DNA of 64,000 nt from positions 1 to 64,000 of the IMG/VR virus record IMGVR_UViG_3300049629_001162, one strand, 5' to 3'. Position numbers and translations under genes: made by a program. Each line of letters starts with the position of its first letter. Position 1 is the stretch's first letter. This stretch comes from a virus. Below the pieces are notes generated by a model, which had not been told where the DNA came from, did no database searches, and worked only from the letters and a program-made list of their open reading frames with translations. This document shows, piece after piece, positions 45,677 through 55,728 of this stretch.

Positions 45677-45859
45677 ATGTCAGATAATAAGTTCAAGTAC
45701 TTTACTGTTGAGTCACTTGTTGTAGTTAAGGCTAACAACAAGACAGACGCAGAGAAGCTTGCGATGGGCCGTAAGGGAGTTCAGGGTGAAGTCATCCTTA
45801 AGACAACCGATGTCGAGCGCATTTCAGCAGTTGAAGCACGTAAGCAAATCGAAATCTGA
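45677..45859 (+). CDS. Small protein, stand-alone copy of the metallophosphoesterase N-terminal domain
   Basis: A 60-residue protein with AAAAGGAAAAGGT upstream. KYFTVESLVVVKANNKTDAE to TTDVER aligns along its length with the N-terminus of the 16401 protein. The gene is richer in G and C than neighbours and uses CGT/CGC for arginine where neighbours use AGA, suggesting high expression. It is followed by an 18-base-pair hairpin. Function unknown; a small binding domain used alone and fused. Confidence 0.6.
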   Translation: MSDNKFKYFTVESLVVVKANNKTDAEKLAMGRKGVQGEVILKTTDVERISAVEARKQIEI

Positions 45860-45877
45860 TTTTAATTAGATATAACC

Positions 45878-45919
45878 AGTTAAGTGAGGGAGTAAGTTCT
45901 TTTACTCCCTCACTTAACT
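45878..45919 (+). terminator. Perfect 18-bp hairpin
   Basis: AGTTAAGTGAGGGAGTAA (45878-45895) pairs perfectly with 45902-45919 around a 6-base loop GTTCTT. It has no T tract afterwards, so it may be an RNA-stabilising or processing hairpin, or a factor-dependent terminator, for the upstream GC-richer gene. Confidence 0.6.
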
Positions 45920-45934
45920 ATATTGGAGACAATT

Positions 45935-46645
45935 ATGATATATGGTTTAATGGTAGGAAGAAACGAAGAGGGTAGATATCTAGAAGAGGTTCTTTCTAGA
46001 TTATCTAATCAAGTTGATCAGATAATATTTACTGATGACTGTTCAACGGACTCTACTCCAGAGATTGCAAGTAAGTACGCAAAAGTGTATTCTACTTCTG
46101 AAAATCTTTTTATAAAACACGAAGGCCAATTAAGATCTGAAGCTTGGGCAAATCTCTCTAAGCATGCAAAACCAGGCGATTGGATTGTTGCAATAGACGC
46201 AGATGAAAAGATTTATACATTAGATAATTTTAGTCTTGAAGACGTCCTAAAAAGATCTCCTTATGATGTGGTTAACGTCAAAAGATATGAGATGTGGAAT
46301 GAAGAGGGATATAGAGTCGATAAGATGTGGGCCCCTCACAATACCATGAGAATATTTAGATTTAGTGAAGGCGGAGTTTATTTAGATAAAGTATTAGCCT
46401 GTGGTTCTGAGCCAACTTATGTTTTTGATTGGGTAAGAAAGAGAAACTTTTGGCTAGACTCTGGTATAATAATGCAGCACCTTGGATACTTAAAAGACGA
46501 GGATAAGCAAAGTAAATATAATAGATATACAACAATAGATAATGGGCAATTTCATAATATTAATCATATAAATTCAATAAAAGACGATACAACAGTATTG
46601 ATACCTTGGGGTATCTTTGGAGATAAAAAGGTAGATTTAAAATGA
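45935..46645 (+). CDS. Family 2 glycosyltransferase
   Basis: A 236-residue protein from ATG 45935 (TTGGAGAC upstream). MVGRNEEGRYLEEVLSRL and FTDDCSTDSTPEIA are the nucleotide-sugar-binding start; AIDADEKI is the DXD-like metal site. EAWANLSKHAKPGDWIV is the usual link of the WaaE/KdtX type. The C-terminal part has tryptophans and histidines typical of acceptor sites. It probably decorates phage or host surface molecules. Confidence 0.83.
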   Translation: MIYGLMVGRNEEGRYLEEVLSRLSNQVDQIIFTDDCSTDSTPEIASKYAKVYSTSENLFIKHEGQLRSEAWANLSKHAKPGDWIVAIDADEKIYTLDNFSLEDVLKRSPYDVVNVKRYEMWNEEGYRVDKMWAPHNTMRIFRFSEGGVYLDKVLACGSEPTYVFDWVRKRNFWLDSGIIMQHLGYLKDEDKQSKYNRYTTIDNGQFHNINHINSIKDDTTVLIPWGIFGDKKVDLK

Positions 46646-47268
46646 AAACTTTAGGTGCAAAAGAAACGATCAAACAACTTACATATAGAATGTCTAATAA
46701 TACTAGATTTGCATATGTAAATTTTTCTAAGTCCGCTCTACTAGCAGCTTCTGGTAAGATTTCACCAGAAAAAAGACCACCAAAAATGTTTACTAAATCA
46801 ATTATTAATTCTATTCAAAATACAGATAAGAATTTCATGAAGTCTGTTCCGCACTTTATGCTGGAGAATAATGAAGGGTTTGACATTAAGTCAATTCCAG
46901 GGATAGATAAATCCATCATTTATGATGGCGGTATGTTTGAATATTACTTCTTAAATAAAAGAGATATCTTTGATTCTTTTACTAATTTTTATATTAAGAA
47001 TTCTAAAAATTTAGTAATTTCTTTTCATGATAAAAAAGTATCCCAAAAGATAATAGGAACACCAACTCATCATATTCATGTTCCATATAATGATTTTTAT
47101 GAGAAGTTAGATTCAGTAACTCAGCAGGTTATGGAACTAGAAGGCCAAGTTGATTATTGCATACTTGACTGCCCAGTATTATCTTCTGCCTTAGCAAGTA
47201 AGATATGGCAGAACTCTAGTATGTCAATATTAGATTTTGGAAAAGTATTTACAATATCTAACAAATAA
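46642..47268 (+). CDS. Possible GT-D-fold glycosyltransferase
   Basis: A 208-residue protein whose ATG overlaps the preceding GT2 stop (ATGA). The C-terminal CPVLSSALASKIW and SMSILDFGKVF resemble the end of GT-D glycosyltransferases, where a Gly/Pro-rich acceptor loop is followed by an I-D-x-G-x segment. NTRFAYVNFSKSALL near the N-terminus would be the corresponding R-x-G/D-G region, though weakly matched. The assignment rests on position next to a GT2 gene and this weak pattern. Confidence 0.4.
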   Translation: MKTLGAKETIKQLTYRMSNNTRFAYVNFSKSALLAASGKISPEKRPPKMFTKSIINSIQNTDKNFMKSVPHFMLENNEGFDIKSIPGIDKSIIYDGGMFEYYFLNKRDIFDSFTNFYIKNSKNLVISFHDKKVSQKIIGTPTHHIHVPYNDFYEKLDSVTQQVMELEGQVDYCILDCPVLSSALASKIWQNSSMSILDFGKVFTISNK

Positions 47269-47274
47269 ACTATA

Positions 47275-47934
47275 ATGGAAAACTCTAAAAAAGTTTCCTT
47301 TGACGAAGACGATGTTCAGTATATGACTGATCTTTTGTTGGAAACTTCTATGTCTTTAACCGATATAGCAAAAGAGCTAAATTGTTCTATCAGTTTTTTA
47401 AATAAAAAAATAAACCAATATGGTTTAAGCTGGTTAAAAACAAGTCATAAAAAAATGTCAAGAGGCCAGTCGGCTCTTACATTAATAATGCAAAAGCTTC
47501 TTCCAAATGAGGAAATAGTAAATGAATATCATTTAGGAGATAGGCTTAAGCTTGATGTTTATTGTCCTAAATATAAAATAGGTGCAGAGTATCATGGTCG
47601 TCAGCATTTTTATTTTACTGGCAGATTCTTTTCTTCAAAAGAAGAATTTGAAGAGTCAATAAAAAGAGACGAGAAAAAAATAGAAAGATGTAAAGAGTTA
47701 GGTATAGCTTTAATTGTATTTAGGTATAATGACAAGCTAACAGAAGATTCAGTTTACGATAGAATAATACAAGCCATAAGAGAAAGCCCTGTAGACACCA
47801 CAACCAAAATTAAAAAACCAAGTATTTCTCAGAATAACTATTATCAAGAAAGAAAAAAGAGATATAATGATAGTAAGAAAAAAAGATACAAAGAGTTAAA
47901 GAAGAAAAATGACCGCCGAAGAAAAAACAAATAG
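47275..47934 (+). CDS. HTH plus PD-(D/E)XK-like endonuclease
   Basis: A 219-residue protein. Residues 25-50 (SLTDIAKELNCSISFLNKKI) form a helix-turn-helix. Residues 90-160 contain LKLDVYCPKYKIGAEYHGRQ and IERCKELGIALIVFRYND, a Vsr/DUF559-like nuclease core with an Asp, a Glu and a QH element. The lysine-rich tail would bind DNA. Its end overlaps the helicase start by 26 bases. It may be a repair or replication-associated nuclease or a relative of homing endonucleases. Confidence 0.6.
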   Translation: MENSKKVSFDEDDVQYMTDLLLETSMSLTDIAKELNCSISFLNKKINQYGLSWLKTSHKKMSRGQSALTLIMQKLLPNEEIVNEYHLGDRLKLDVYCPKYKIGAEYHGRQHFYFTGRFFSSKEEFEESIKRDEKKIERCKELGIALIVFRYNDKLTEDSVYDRIIQAIRESPVDTTTKIKKPSISQNNYYQERKKRYNDSKKKRYKELKKKNDRRRKNK

Positions 47935-49357
47935 TTATCCAATTGAGTATCAAATATTTGCCCTATGCTTGAGAAAAGATGGGGCAATTAATTTTTTTAG
48001 TGAAAATTTAAATCCAAGTATAGTTGGAATTAATCACGGAGAAAATGGAATATATGAGTTCTACAATGCCTTAATTGCTTATCATAAAGCGACAAAGTTA
48101 AATATAGTAGATCCAATTGCATTTAAATCTTGGCTTCAAACAGAAACAGAGATATATGAAGCTCTTGGTGGTGAGCCAGGAACTGATGCAATGTTTTCTA
48201 TTTTAATGAAAATGGATCTTTCAAGCTCTGAATCTATATTAAAACTAATAGAGCATAAAGCAAATAAGCGCAAGCAAATAGATTACCTGCAAGAACTACA
48301 GGTTTTAATTACCCAGAAAAATAATAAGTCAGACGAAGACATAGAAAGAATTTCAACTCTAACTCAAAAAATAAGAGAGTTAGAAAGTCAAATTAACTAT
48401 AATCCATTAGAAAATATAACCACTGCCGTAGACATTTCATCTAGGGCAGAGCAGCTTTTAATTATTCCAAACTTTCTTCCAACTCAATTTAAAGCCTTGA
48501 ATAGGGCTATGGGATATACTGATGAGGGCGGGTTTTTTAAGGGCGCAGTTCATGCAATTATAGCTCCATCAGGAAAAGGTAAGTCAACATTTGCAAAGTG
48601 CCTAGTTAACAACTGGGTAGATAATGGCTATTCCGCATTATATGTTAATTTTGAGGAAGCTATTTCTCACTGGGAAAGAGTTTTAATGACTCAAATTATT
48701 GGAGAAAATGTATACTCAGAGGCAAAGAAATGGACAGAAGAACAAAAGTCAGCACATCTAAATAAGTTCAAAAAGAAAATGGAATCTTGGGGAGAAAGAT
48801 TCATGGTTAGACATGATCCAGATACTCCATATTTTGAGGACTTAGAAAGATGGCTAAGAGATATCATGGGCCATAATTCAAAACTGCCAGATGTTATTGT
48901 TATAGATACAATACAATCAATGTTTACAAGAGGCGGAAAAGGTAAACCTAGATGGGGCGAATTCGAAGAGATGATGGTTCGTCTAGAAAAATTAGCAAGA
49001 GACATGAACTGCGTATTAATAATAACTGCTCAAGAAAATTCAAATAGAATGAAAGAAAAAAGAGAAGTAGTACAACAGTCTGATACTGGCGGATCTTTGG
49101 CAATTCAACAAAAATGTGCGGTTACAATATTTATAACCGATAAGAAGCTAGCATCTGGAGATGAGTCTGAAGAGGACTACGTTATGCAGCTTCAAATACC
49201 TAAGAACAGAATAACTGGATCAACTTTTGTTTATGATCCACCACTAGTTAGGTATAATGATACAACTAAATCTTACGAAGAATATGAAGTCGTAACAGAT
49301 TCTAGTTATGATAGTTCTTCAATATTGGATGATTTATTAGGAGGAGACTTTTCTTAA
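47909..49357 (+). CDS. DnaB-like replicative helicase
   Basis: A 482-residue protein. The N-terminal helical domain (about 1-150) is followed by a RecA-like motor: Walker A APSGKGKST (about residues 221-229), LYVNFEEAISHWERV, Walker B VIVIDTIQS, and the sensor/L-loop ITAQENSNRMKE and SDTGGSLAIQQKC. This is the order in DnaB/gp41-type hexameric helicases. It lies next to a primase and polymerase, forming a replisome block. No in-frame CGG. Confidence 0.85.
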   Translation: MTAEEKTNSYPIEYQIFALCLRKDGAINFFSENLNPSIVGINHGENGIYEFYNALIAYHKATKLNIVDPIAFKSWLQTETEIYEALGGEPGTDAMFSILMKMDLSSSESILKLIEHKANKRKQIDYLQELQVLITQKNNKSDEDIERISTLTQKIRELESQINYNPLENITTAVDISSRAEQLLIIPNFLPTQFKALNRAMGYTDEGGFFKGAVHAIIAPSGKGKSTFAKCLVNNWVDNGYSALYVNFEEAISHWERVLMTQIIGENVYSEAKKWTEEQKSAHLNKFKKKMESWGERFMVRHDPDTPYFEDLERWLRDIMGHNSKLPDVIVIDTIQSMFTRGGKGKPRWGEFEEMMVRLEKLARDMNCVLIITAQENSNRMKEKREVVQQSDTGGSLAIQQKCAVTIFITDKKLASGDESEEDYVMQLQIPKNRITGSTFVYDPPLVRYNDTTKSYEEYEVVTDSSYDSSSILDDLLGGDFS

Positions 49358-50148
49358 TGGTAAAACTTAAAACAGCAGCTATAAAAGACTTTCAAACATG
49401 TGAACTACTATATGATTATAGGTACGTGCAAAAAATTCCGGAAGCTATCGTTAGTAGAAATATAATAACAGAAAAATTTGAAAATACATTAAAGAATGTA
49501 ATAAATTTTTATTTATATAAAAAACAAAGTGGATCTACCCCATCATATTCTGCCCTATTGAATAGATGGGAAAAGCTTTGGTTTCCAAAAGATACTTCAG
49601 CTCAAGATATTATTAACGATAAACACGAAAGTGCCTATGGAAACATGTCAAGCTTAACGACAAAAGCTGCATCTATACTTCTATCGTTTTGTAATTTCTT
49701 TGAAGATGAATCCATAATTCCCATTGGAATATCTGAAGAATATAATGTTCCTGTAGGTAATTCTGTTCTTATTGATAATTTTGATTTAATTTTTTCTAAA
49801 CAAAATAAAATATATGTAATAAAATGGGTTTTTAATTATAAAGATTCTCATCATTATTTATACAATTTTGATTTTATATCAATGTTCTATGCCTACGGTC
49901 ATAAAAAGGGCAGCATAAATAATAATGTACTCTTTGGTTATTATGATATAATGGCCAATAAGCATTCAATAGAAACATTTAATATATATAAAGAAGATAT
50001 TCAGTCTTTAGAATATTGGATAAATACTATAGAAAGTAAAGAAGTATTTGTACCAAGAAGAGGTTTAACTTACTACTGTAAAAGATGCCCCTTTGATAAC
50101 CCATGTTCAAAGTGGTCTGGATGGAATAAGGAAGAAAATAATGGTTAA
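49357..50148 (+). CDS. RecB/Cas4-like protein with degenerate nuclease core and four-cysteine cluster
   Basis: A 263-residue protein. One cysteine near the N-terminus (FQTCELLYDY) and three near the C-terminus (YYCKRCPFDNPCSKW) reproduce the Cas4/AddB iron-sulfur arrangement. The nuclease centre keeps only part of the PD-(D/E)XK motif: LIDNFDLIF, then VIKWVFN, where D/E-x-K is expected. It may bind DNA without cutting. A related and apparently active protein is at 56474. Its start overlaps the helicase stop base. Confidence 0.6.
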   Translation: MVKLKTAAIKDFQTCELLYDYRYVQKIPEAIVSRNIITEKFENTLKNVINFYLYKKQSGSTPSYSALLNRWEKLWFPKDTSAQDIINDKHESAYGNMSSLTTKAASILLSFCNFFEDESIIPIGISEEYNVPVGNSVLIDNFDLIFSKQNKIYVIKWVFNYKDSHHYLYNFDFISMFYAYGHKKGSINNNVLFGYYDIMANKHSIETFNIYKEDIQSLEYWINTIESKEVFVPRRGLTYYCKRCPFDNPCSKWSGWNKEENNG

Positions 50149-50830
50149 AAAAAATTCAATATTAGATGACATTCTGCAAGATGATCAGATAATAAATTTA
50201 TCAGAAGAAGAAAACAATATACTGTCTCCTCTTCTTGAGGAAATATCTATGATTGAAGATGAAGGATTAAGATCTTTTGTTAGATCTATCCTATTTAGGG
50301 CTGAGTCTTTTTGGTCTATACCTTCTTCTTTTTCTGGAAAATATCATCCACCAGACGAACATAATGAAGGTGGCAACGTCCTGCATACTAAAAGAACGGT
50401 AAGAGCTGCAAAAATATTATCAGACTCACACAGTCTTTCTTCCGAAGAAAGAGACATAGTAATTGCTGCCTGCCTGTTACACGATGTAACTAAGGGAAAG
50501 ATAGAAAAGGACGGCTCTTTTGCGTATGATAAAATGCATCCTTATACTGTTTCAGAGTTTATTAAGTTTTGTCAAGAGGATGATAAAAAGTACGCAAATG
50601 ACATATCTTCTTCTACTTTGTATGTAAGCGAAGAAGATGTTCAAACTCTTCTTAGACTAATTCGATGTCACCTAGGCCCATGGTCTCCAGTGCCAGAAAC
50701 TATTCCAATTACATACTTAGATATGATAGTTCATTTGGCAGATAATGTAGCAGCGCATGCGCATTATATATTAGATGGAAATGAAATTATTCCAGAAAGA
50801 TGGAACCTTGATGCAAGAGATGGTCAATAG
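50141..50830 (+). CDS. HD-domain phosphohydrolase
   Basis: A protein of about 229 residues from ATG 50141, overlapping the previous gene by 8 bases. EGGNVLHTKRTVRAA supplies the first His, ACLLHDVTKG the HD pair, and RLIRCHLGPW and DMIVHLADNVA the later His and Asp metal ligands. The family cleaves nucleotides or nucleotide second messengers. Here it could adjust nucleotide pools or blunt host signalling; the substrate is unknown. Confidence 0.8.
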   Translation: MVKKNSILDDILQDDQIINLSEEENNILSPLLEEISMIEDEGLRSFVRSILFRAESFWSIPSSFSGKYHPPDEHNEGGNVLHTKRTVRAAKILSDSHSLSSEERDIVIAACLLHDVTKGKIEKDGSFAYDKMHPYTVSEFIKFCQEDDKKYANDISSSTLYVSEEDVQTLLRLIRCHLGPWSPVPETIPITYLDMIVHLADNVAAHAHYILDGNEIIPERWNLDARDGQ

Positions 50831-50981
50831 AATAAATAAGAGAGCTATTATTATTTCTAGATTAGAAAAAATAATAGAAGACTCAGTTTATTATAGAAAC
50901 TTTTCATCAGAAATGAATGATGAAAAAAAAATTATTATAGGTAATTATGACCAAGATTTTGGTCAGGGAAAAATTGAATAG
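50820..50981 (+). CDS. Hypothetical small protein
   Basis: A 53-residue charged protein from ATG 50820 (GCAAGAG upstream), overlapping the HD gene by 11 bases and the primase GTG by one base. It is helical with no recognised motif. Confidence 0.5.
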   Translation: MVNRINKRAIIISRLEKIIEDSVYYRNFSSEMNDEKKIIIGNYDQDFGQGKIE

Positions 50982-52195
50982 TGAAACCAGCTAAATTAGA
51001 TAATAAGTTCTTGAGTGGATGGAGATATGTAGAAGTAGCTAGATATGTTCCATCTCTATCTAGGGTTATCAGAGATAAGGATGGCGATAGTCCGTTAATT
51101 ATTGACTATAATCAGGTACAAGATTACGCCGATAAACACGGAAATACTGGCATATATACTTCTGTTTGGCTGTACGACTCTAAAGATATAGAGTCGGCAA
51201 CAAGATACTCTAATCTATACTTTGATCTAGATAATAAAGATATACAAATTTCTTATGATGAAACACTTAAACTAATAAATTATCTTTGCGACCTAATACC
51301 AAAAGAAGCTGTAAAAATATACTTTACTGGAAAAAAGGGATTTCATATAGAGTGTGATGCAGAGTGCCTTGGGATATCTCCATCAAATGATCTTCCTGTC
51401 ATCTATAGATTTATTGCAAACTACATTAAATCTAAAATTAATTTATCAAGTTTAGATTTAAGTGTTTATGATGCAAGAAGAATGTGGAGATTACCAGGCA
51501 CTAGGCATCAAGATTCTAACCTTTATAAAACACTTATATCCCAAGACGAAATGCTCAGCGGGATAGACGCTATATTTAGAATATCATCTGAGTATAGAGA
51601 AAACGAATGCACCCAAAGCAACTTTTCATATAAGGCTAATCAATGGTATAGGGATATGTTTTATTTAATGGAAGAAGATAGAGAAAGAAGTAAGGATTAT
51701 CTTTCCTATTTTAATAAGCATGGTTCTTCTGGCTTAAGAAAAGTAGATAATAAACCTAAAAAATTTACTCCAAATATATTATTGGAAAAATGTCCAGCAA
51801 TAAAAAGAATCGCTTTAGAAGCTCAAACAAACAAAGACATTGATCATGAATCAAGATTATTTTTATGTTCAATATTAACATATACAGATGAGTCAATAGA
51901 ATTTCTTCATGGAATACTTAGTCATTGCAATGATTACAATGTAGAAAAGTCTACTGCGCATATTCAAGATTGGATTAAAAGAAGAGAGATAGGAATAGGC
52001 GGAAGACCCTATACTTGTGATAGAGCTAATTCAGTAGGCGTTGGCTGTGGTTCATGTAATCTGGAACAAAGAAGAAAATGGGTTAAAATTGGTGATAAGT
52101 TTGTCGAAACAAATGAAAAATCTTCTCCGTCACCAGTAAGATTTGCTTACACTTCTGAAAAAGATTCTAATAAAAGAAAGGAAAATAACGAATGA
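50981..52195 (+). CDS. AEP-type (PriS-like) DNA primase
   Basis: A 404-residue protein with a GTG start overlapping the previous stop. YSNLYFDLDNKD carries the catalytic acidic pair, YFTGKKGFHIE the conserved GxH segment, and LDLSVYDARRMWRLPGTRHQ the third Asp and basic motif of archaeo-eukaryotic primases. The C-terminal third has a cysteine cluster (YTCDRANSVGVGCGSCNLEQ) that could bind zinc or iron-sulfur. It would prime synthesis for the DnaE polymerase at 52406. Confidence 0.82.
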   Translation: MKPAKLDNKFLSGWRYVEVARYVPSLSRVIRDKDGDSPLIIDYNQVQDYADKHGNTGIYTSVWLYDSKDIESATRYSNLYFDLDNKDIQISYDETLKLINYLCDLIPKEAVKIYFTGKKGFHIECDAECLGISPSNDLPVIYRFIANYIKSKINLSSLDLSVYDARRMWRLPGTRHQDSNLYKTLISQDEMLSGIDAIFRISSEYRENECTQSNFSYKANQWYRDMFYLMEEDRERSKDYLSYFNKHGSSGLRKVDNKPKKFTPNILLEKCPAIKRIALEAQTNKDIDHESRLFLCSILTYTDESIEFLHGILSHCNDYNVEKSTAHIQDWIKRREIGIGGRPYTCDRANSVGVGCGSCNLEQRRKWVKIGDKFVETNEKSSPSPVRFAYTSEKDSNKRKENNE

Positions 52196-52401
52196 GTAAT
52201 ATACAAGATCCAGATGATGTAATAGGAGTCTGCTCAGAGTGCAACTCTGATCAACCCATGAATTATATGTACAACAATGCTTTTGCGCAACAAGGTAAAC
52301 CAGTGCCTTGCAAGTATTGTGGGGGTGTTGTTATAATAGTATATAGAGAACAAAGAGATTCATCATTAAAAGGCAGCGATAGAGAAAGAGGACTTGGTTA
52401 A
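52192..52401 (+). CDS. Small zinc-ribbon protein
   Basis: A 69-residue protein with two CxxC knuckles (CSECNSDQ and CKYCGG) separated by about 25 residues, a zinc ribbon. Its ATG overlaps the primase stop (ATGA). It may be a replication accessory or transcription-related protein. Confidence 0.6.
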   Translation: MSNIQDPDDVIGVCSECNSDQPMNYMYNNAFAQQGKPVPCKYCGGVVIIVYREQRDSSLKGSDRERGLG

Positions 52402-52405
52402 TCTA

Positions 52406-55400
52406 GTGAAGAATTGGACAAACCTGCATAATCACACGGTATTCTCCATGCTTGATGGGCATGGAGATGTCGAAAAATACTTAGAAAGAGCTAAGTCGTT
52501 AGGAATGAGCGGATTAGCGACAACCGATCACGGAAATATACACTCGTGGTTGGATTTTTATGATGCAGGGAAAGCAGTAGGCGTAAAGCCAATTCTTGGC
52601 TCTGAGTTTTATCAAGCTAGAAAAACCAGATTTGATAGAGATGAAGAGGAGAGATCGGGTCCAGCAAAAAATGAATGGGAACAAAGAGGGCCTTATCATA
52701 TAACCATCCTTGCCAAAAATAATATTGGATATCATAATATTATTAAGATGTCATCTAAAGCTTTTCTTCAGGGTTATTACGGTAAGCCAAGAGTAGATCA
52801 TGCTCTAATAGAAGAGCATAGTGATGGAATAATAGTTTTGTCTGGGTGTTTGAATAGTGAAGTTTCTCAGGCTTTATTAAGAAATGACTTTAATTTTGCG
52901 TTAACAGCTGCAAAAAGAATGCAAGAAATTGTTCGGAAAAGAAAACTATTTTATAGAAATCCAAGATCATGGATTAACAGAGCAGAGAAAAATATCAAAT
53001 CAATTAGTTGAAATAGCACAAAAGATTGGAGCTAAAGTAGTTCCAACTGGTGACTGTCATTATGTTAAAAAGGCAGACGCTCACGCGCATGACATAATGT
53101 TGTGCGTTGCAACTAACTCAAATATACATACTCCAGATAGATTTTCTTTTTCTGGAGATAAATTCTATCTTCAATCATATGAAGATATGTCTAAAAATTT
53201 CTCTGAAGATTGGCTTAGAAATACCATGTCTGTAAATGACATGATTGATTTAGATTTAAATTTTGGAGAAATATATTTTCCAGAGTTTCCTATTCCAACT
53301 AAAGAAAAATCAGTAGATTACTTTGAAAGACTAGCTTGGGAGGGACTAAGATTAAGATATGGAAATGACTTACCTGAAAATATAGTAGATAGAGCTAAGC
53401 ATGAACTTAAGGTTGTTAAGGAGATGGGCTTTCCTGAATACTTCCTAGTAGTATCTGATCTTGTTAAGTGGGCTAAATCGAACTCTATTAGAGTCGGATG
53501 GGGAAGAGGGTCTGCAGCTGGAAGTATACTCTCATATGCATTTGAGATCACTAACTTAGATCCTATCAGATTTGGATTATTATTTGATAGATTCTTAGTA
53601 GAAGGAAGAAAGTCGATGCCGGATATCGACTTAGACTTTGACGATAGACACAGAGATAAAGTTATAGAATATGCTCGTTCAAAATATGGATCAGACAGAG
53701 TTGCTCATATATGTACTTTTAATAGAACTGGAGCAAAGCAGTCAATTAGAGACGCTGCTAGAGCGTTAGGCTATGACTTTGCTACTGGGGATAAGATATC
53801 AAAACTTGTTCCTCCACCAGTTTTGGGTGTATCTAAGTCTCTATCCGAGTGCATGCAAGTTACTGAATTTAGTAAGGCTTATGAGACTGAAGATACATCT
53901 AAGGAGATAATTGACGCTGCGTTTGGCTTGGAAGGTCTAGTTAGACAAACTGGAATACATGCAGCTGGAGTTGTTATATCAAAAGGTCCATTAACGGATT
54001 ATCTTCCCGTCATGCAAAAAGGTGCAGACAATCCGTTAGTTACACAATGGGATATGTCTAGAGTAGAACAATGTGGTCTATTAAAGATAGATTTTCTTGG
54101 ACTAAGAAACCTTGGAGTTATAGACCAATGTATTAAAATGGTTGAGAAGAAATACTCTACAGAAATAGATGTAAATGACATACCTTTAGATGATACAAAA
54201 ACATACGATGAACTGTGTAGAGGAAACGCCATAGGTGTATTCCAATTAGAATCATCTGGAATGAGAAGTCTTATGCTGCAGCTTCAGCCTAAGACCATAG
54301 AAGATATAATGGCATTGATATCGTTATATAGACCTGGCCCAATGGGGTCTGGAATGGATAAGCTTTTTATCGACAGAAAACATGGCAGATCTAAAGTAGT
54401 ATACGAACACCCTAAGATGGAAGACGCTCTTAAGTCATCTTTAGGTATTATGTTATACCAAGAAGATGTACTAGCTGTATCTAGGGGTTTGGCTGGATTT
54501 ACTTCTGCAGAAGCAGATGACTTAAGAAAAGTTATTGGAAAAAAGCAGATGGATAAAATACCAAAGCTTAGAAAAAAGTTTGTTGACGGATGTATTAAAA
54601 ATTCTTTCATAGATAAAAGTTTAGCCGATAAAATATTTTCTGATATAGAATACTTTGGTGGCTATGGTTTCAACAGAGCGCACGCTGCTAGTTATGCGAT
54701 GATATCTTATATTACGGCATATTTAAAAACTCATTACACTGCAGAGTATATGGCTGCTCTACTAACTTCTGTAGCAGGAAATAAGGACAAATTATTTTTA
54801 TACTTAAATGATTGCAAAAAGCTTGGAATAAAAGTTCTTCCACCTTCAATAAATTATTCAGGTATAGACTTTGAAGTAATTGATAAAGATCAAATATTAT
54901 TTGGTTTAGCATCAGTAAATGGAATTGGAATTTCTATAGCTGAATCAATTATTAAAGGAAGAGATAATAATAAACCATACATTTCTATATATGATTTCTA
55001 TAAAAGATGTGACCCATCAGTCCTTAAAAAATCAACACTAGAGCACTTAGCTAACTCAGGGGCATTAGATGAACTAATAGAAACAGACGATGACAATGAT
55101 ATAAATAGATCCATAGAGCTTTCTATACTAGAAAAAGAAAAGGAAGAGCTTGGAATCTATGTTACCAAACACCCTTTGGAGGGTACATGGGATGTTATGA
55201 AAGCTTCTATAGATATAGAAATAATAGAAGTGCCCGAGTGTACTCCTGGTGCCTATCTTAAATTGGGGGGAATTATAACTTCTTCAAAAAAGATAATAAC
55301 CAAAAAAGGCGCAAGAATGTTTAAGTTTAATTTGGAAGATCCTACAGGAGAAATTGAAGTAATAGTCTTTCCAAAAGACGCAAAGGGATACAGTGATGAA

Positions 55401-55727
55401 TCTTTTAGGGTCGGAGATATCGTATATGTTTCTGGATCTTTAAATAGAGAAACGGAAGATGAAAACTCTTCTAATAGAATATTCTTATCTAACCTAGAAA
55501 AAGTAGACAATGCTACTATGTATAGTGGAAAAGCAATATACTTAAATTATAAAAACATAAACTCTTTACAACTAAAAAAAATATATGATATAATCATTAA
55601 TAACAACGGCAATAGACAAGTATTTTTAAATGTTGTTTCGGATTTAGGAACATTTGTTTATAAATTTAATAAGACTACAAATAAAAACGCAGAAAAATTA
55701 ATTAAAAATATAATGGAGGAAAGCTAA
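52406..55727 (+). CDS. dnaE: DNA polymerase III alpha subunit (DnaE-type replicative polymerase), CGG +1 shift
   Basis: With the +1 step at 52934 the gene encodes about 1106 residues, close to normal DnaE length. The PHP domain starts with NLHNHTVFSMLDGHG and runs past the shift. The step occurs inside it: MQEIV is followed by G-K-E-N-Y-F-I-E-I-Q-D-H-G, matching the conserved FGKxNYFxExxDHG of Gram-positive DnaE proteins with the Gly in place. The polymerase core has MPDIDLDFDDRHRDKVIEYA (about residue 405, catalytic Asp), MGSGMDKLFIDRKHG and LYQEDVLAVSRGLAGF. A C-terminal OB fold contains GGIITSSKKIITKKGARMF. GTG 52406 is preferred as start; TTG 52394 is also in frame. Confidence 0.92.
52934..52937 (+). 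other. CGG +1 recoding site 8 (DNA polymerase)
   Basis: In-frame GTT CGG A. The zero frame stops at 53009-53011, which would leave a truncated PHP domain and no polymerase. Passing over C52934 gives GGA AAA GAA AAC TAT, the expected conserved sequence. Confidence 0.95.
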
Positions 55728-55728
55728 T

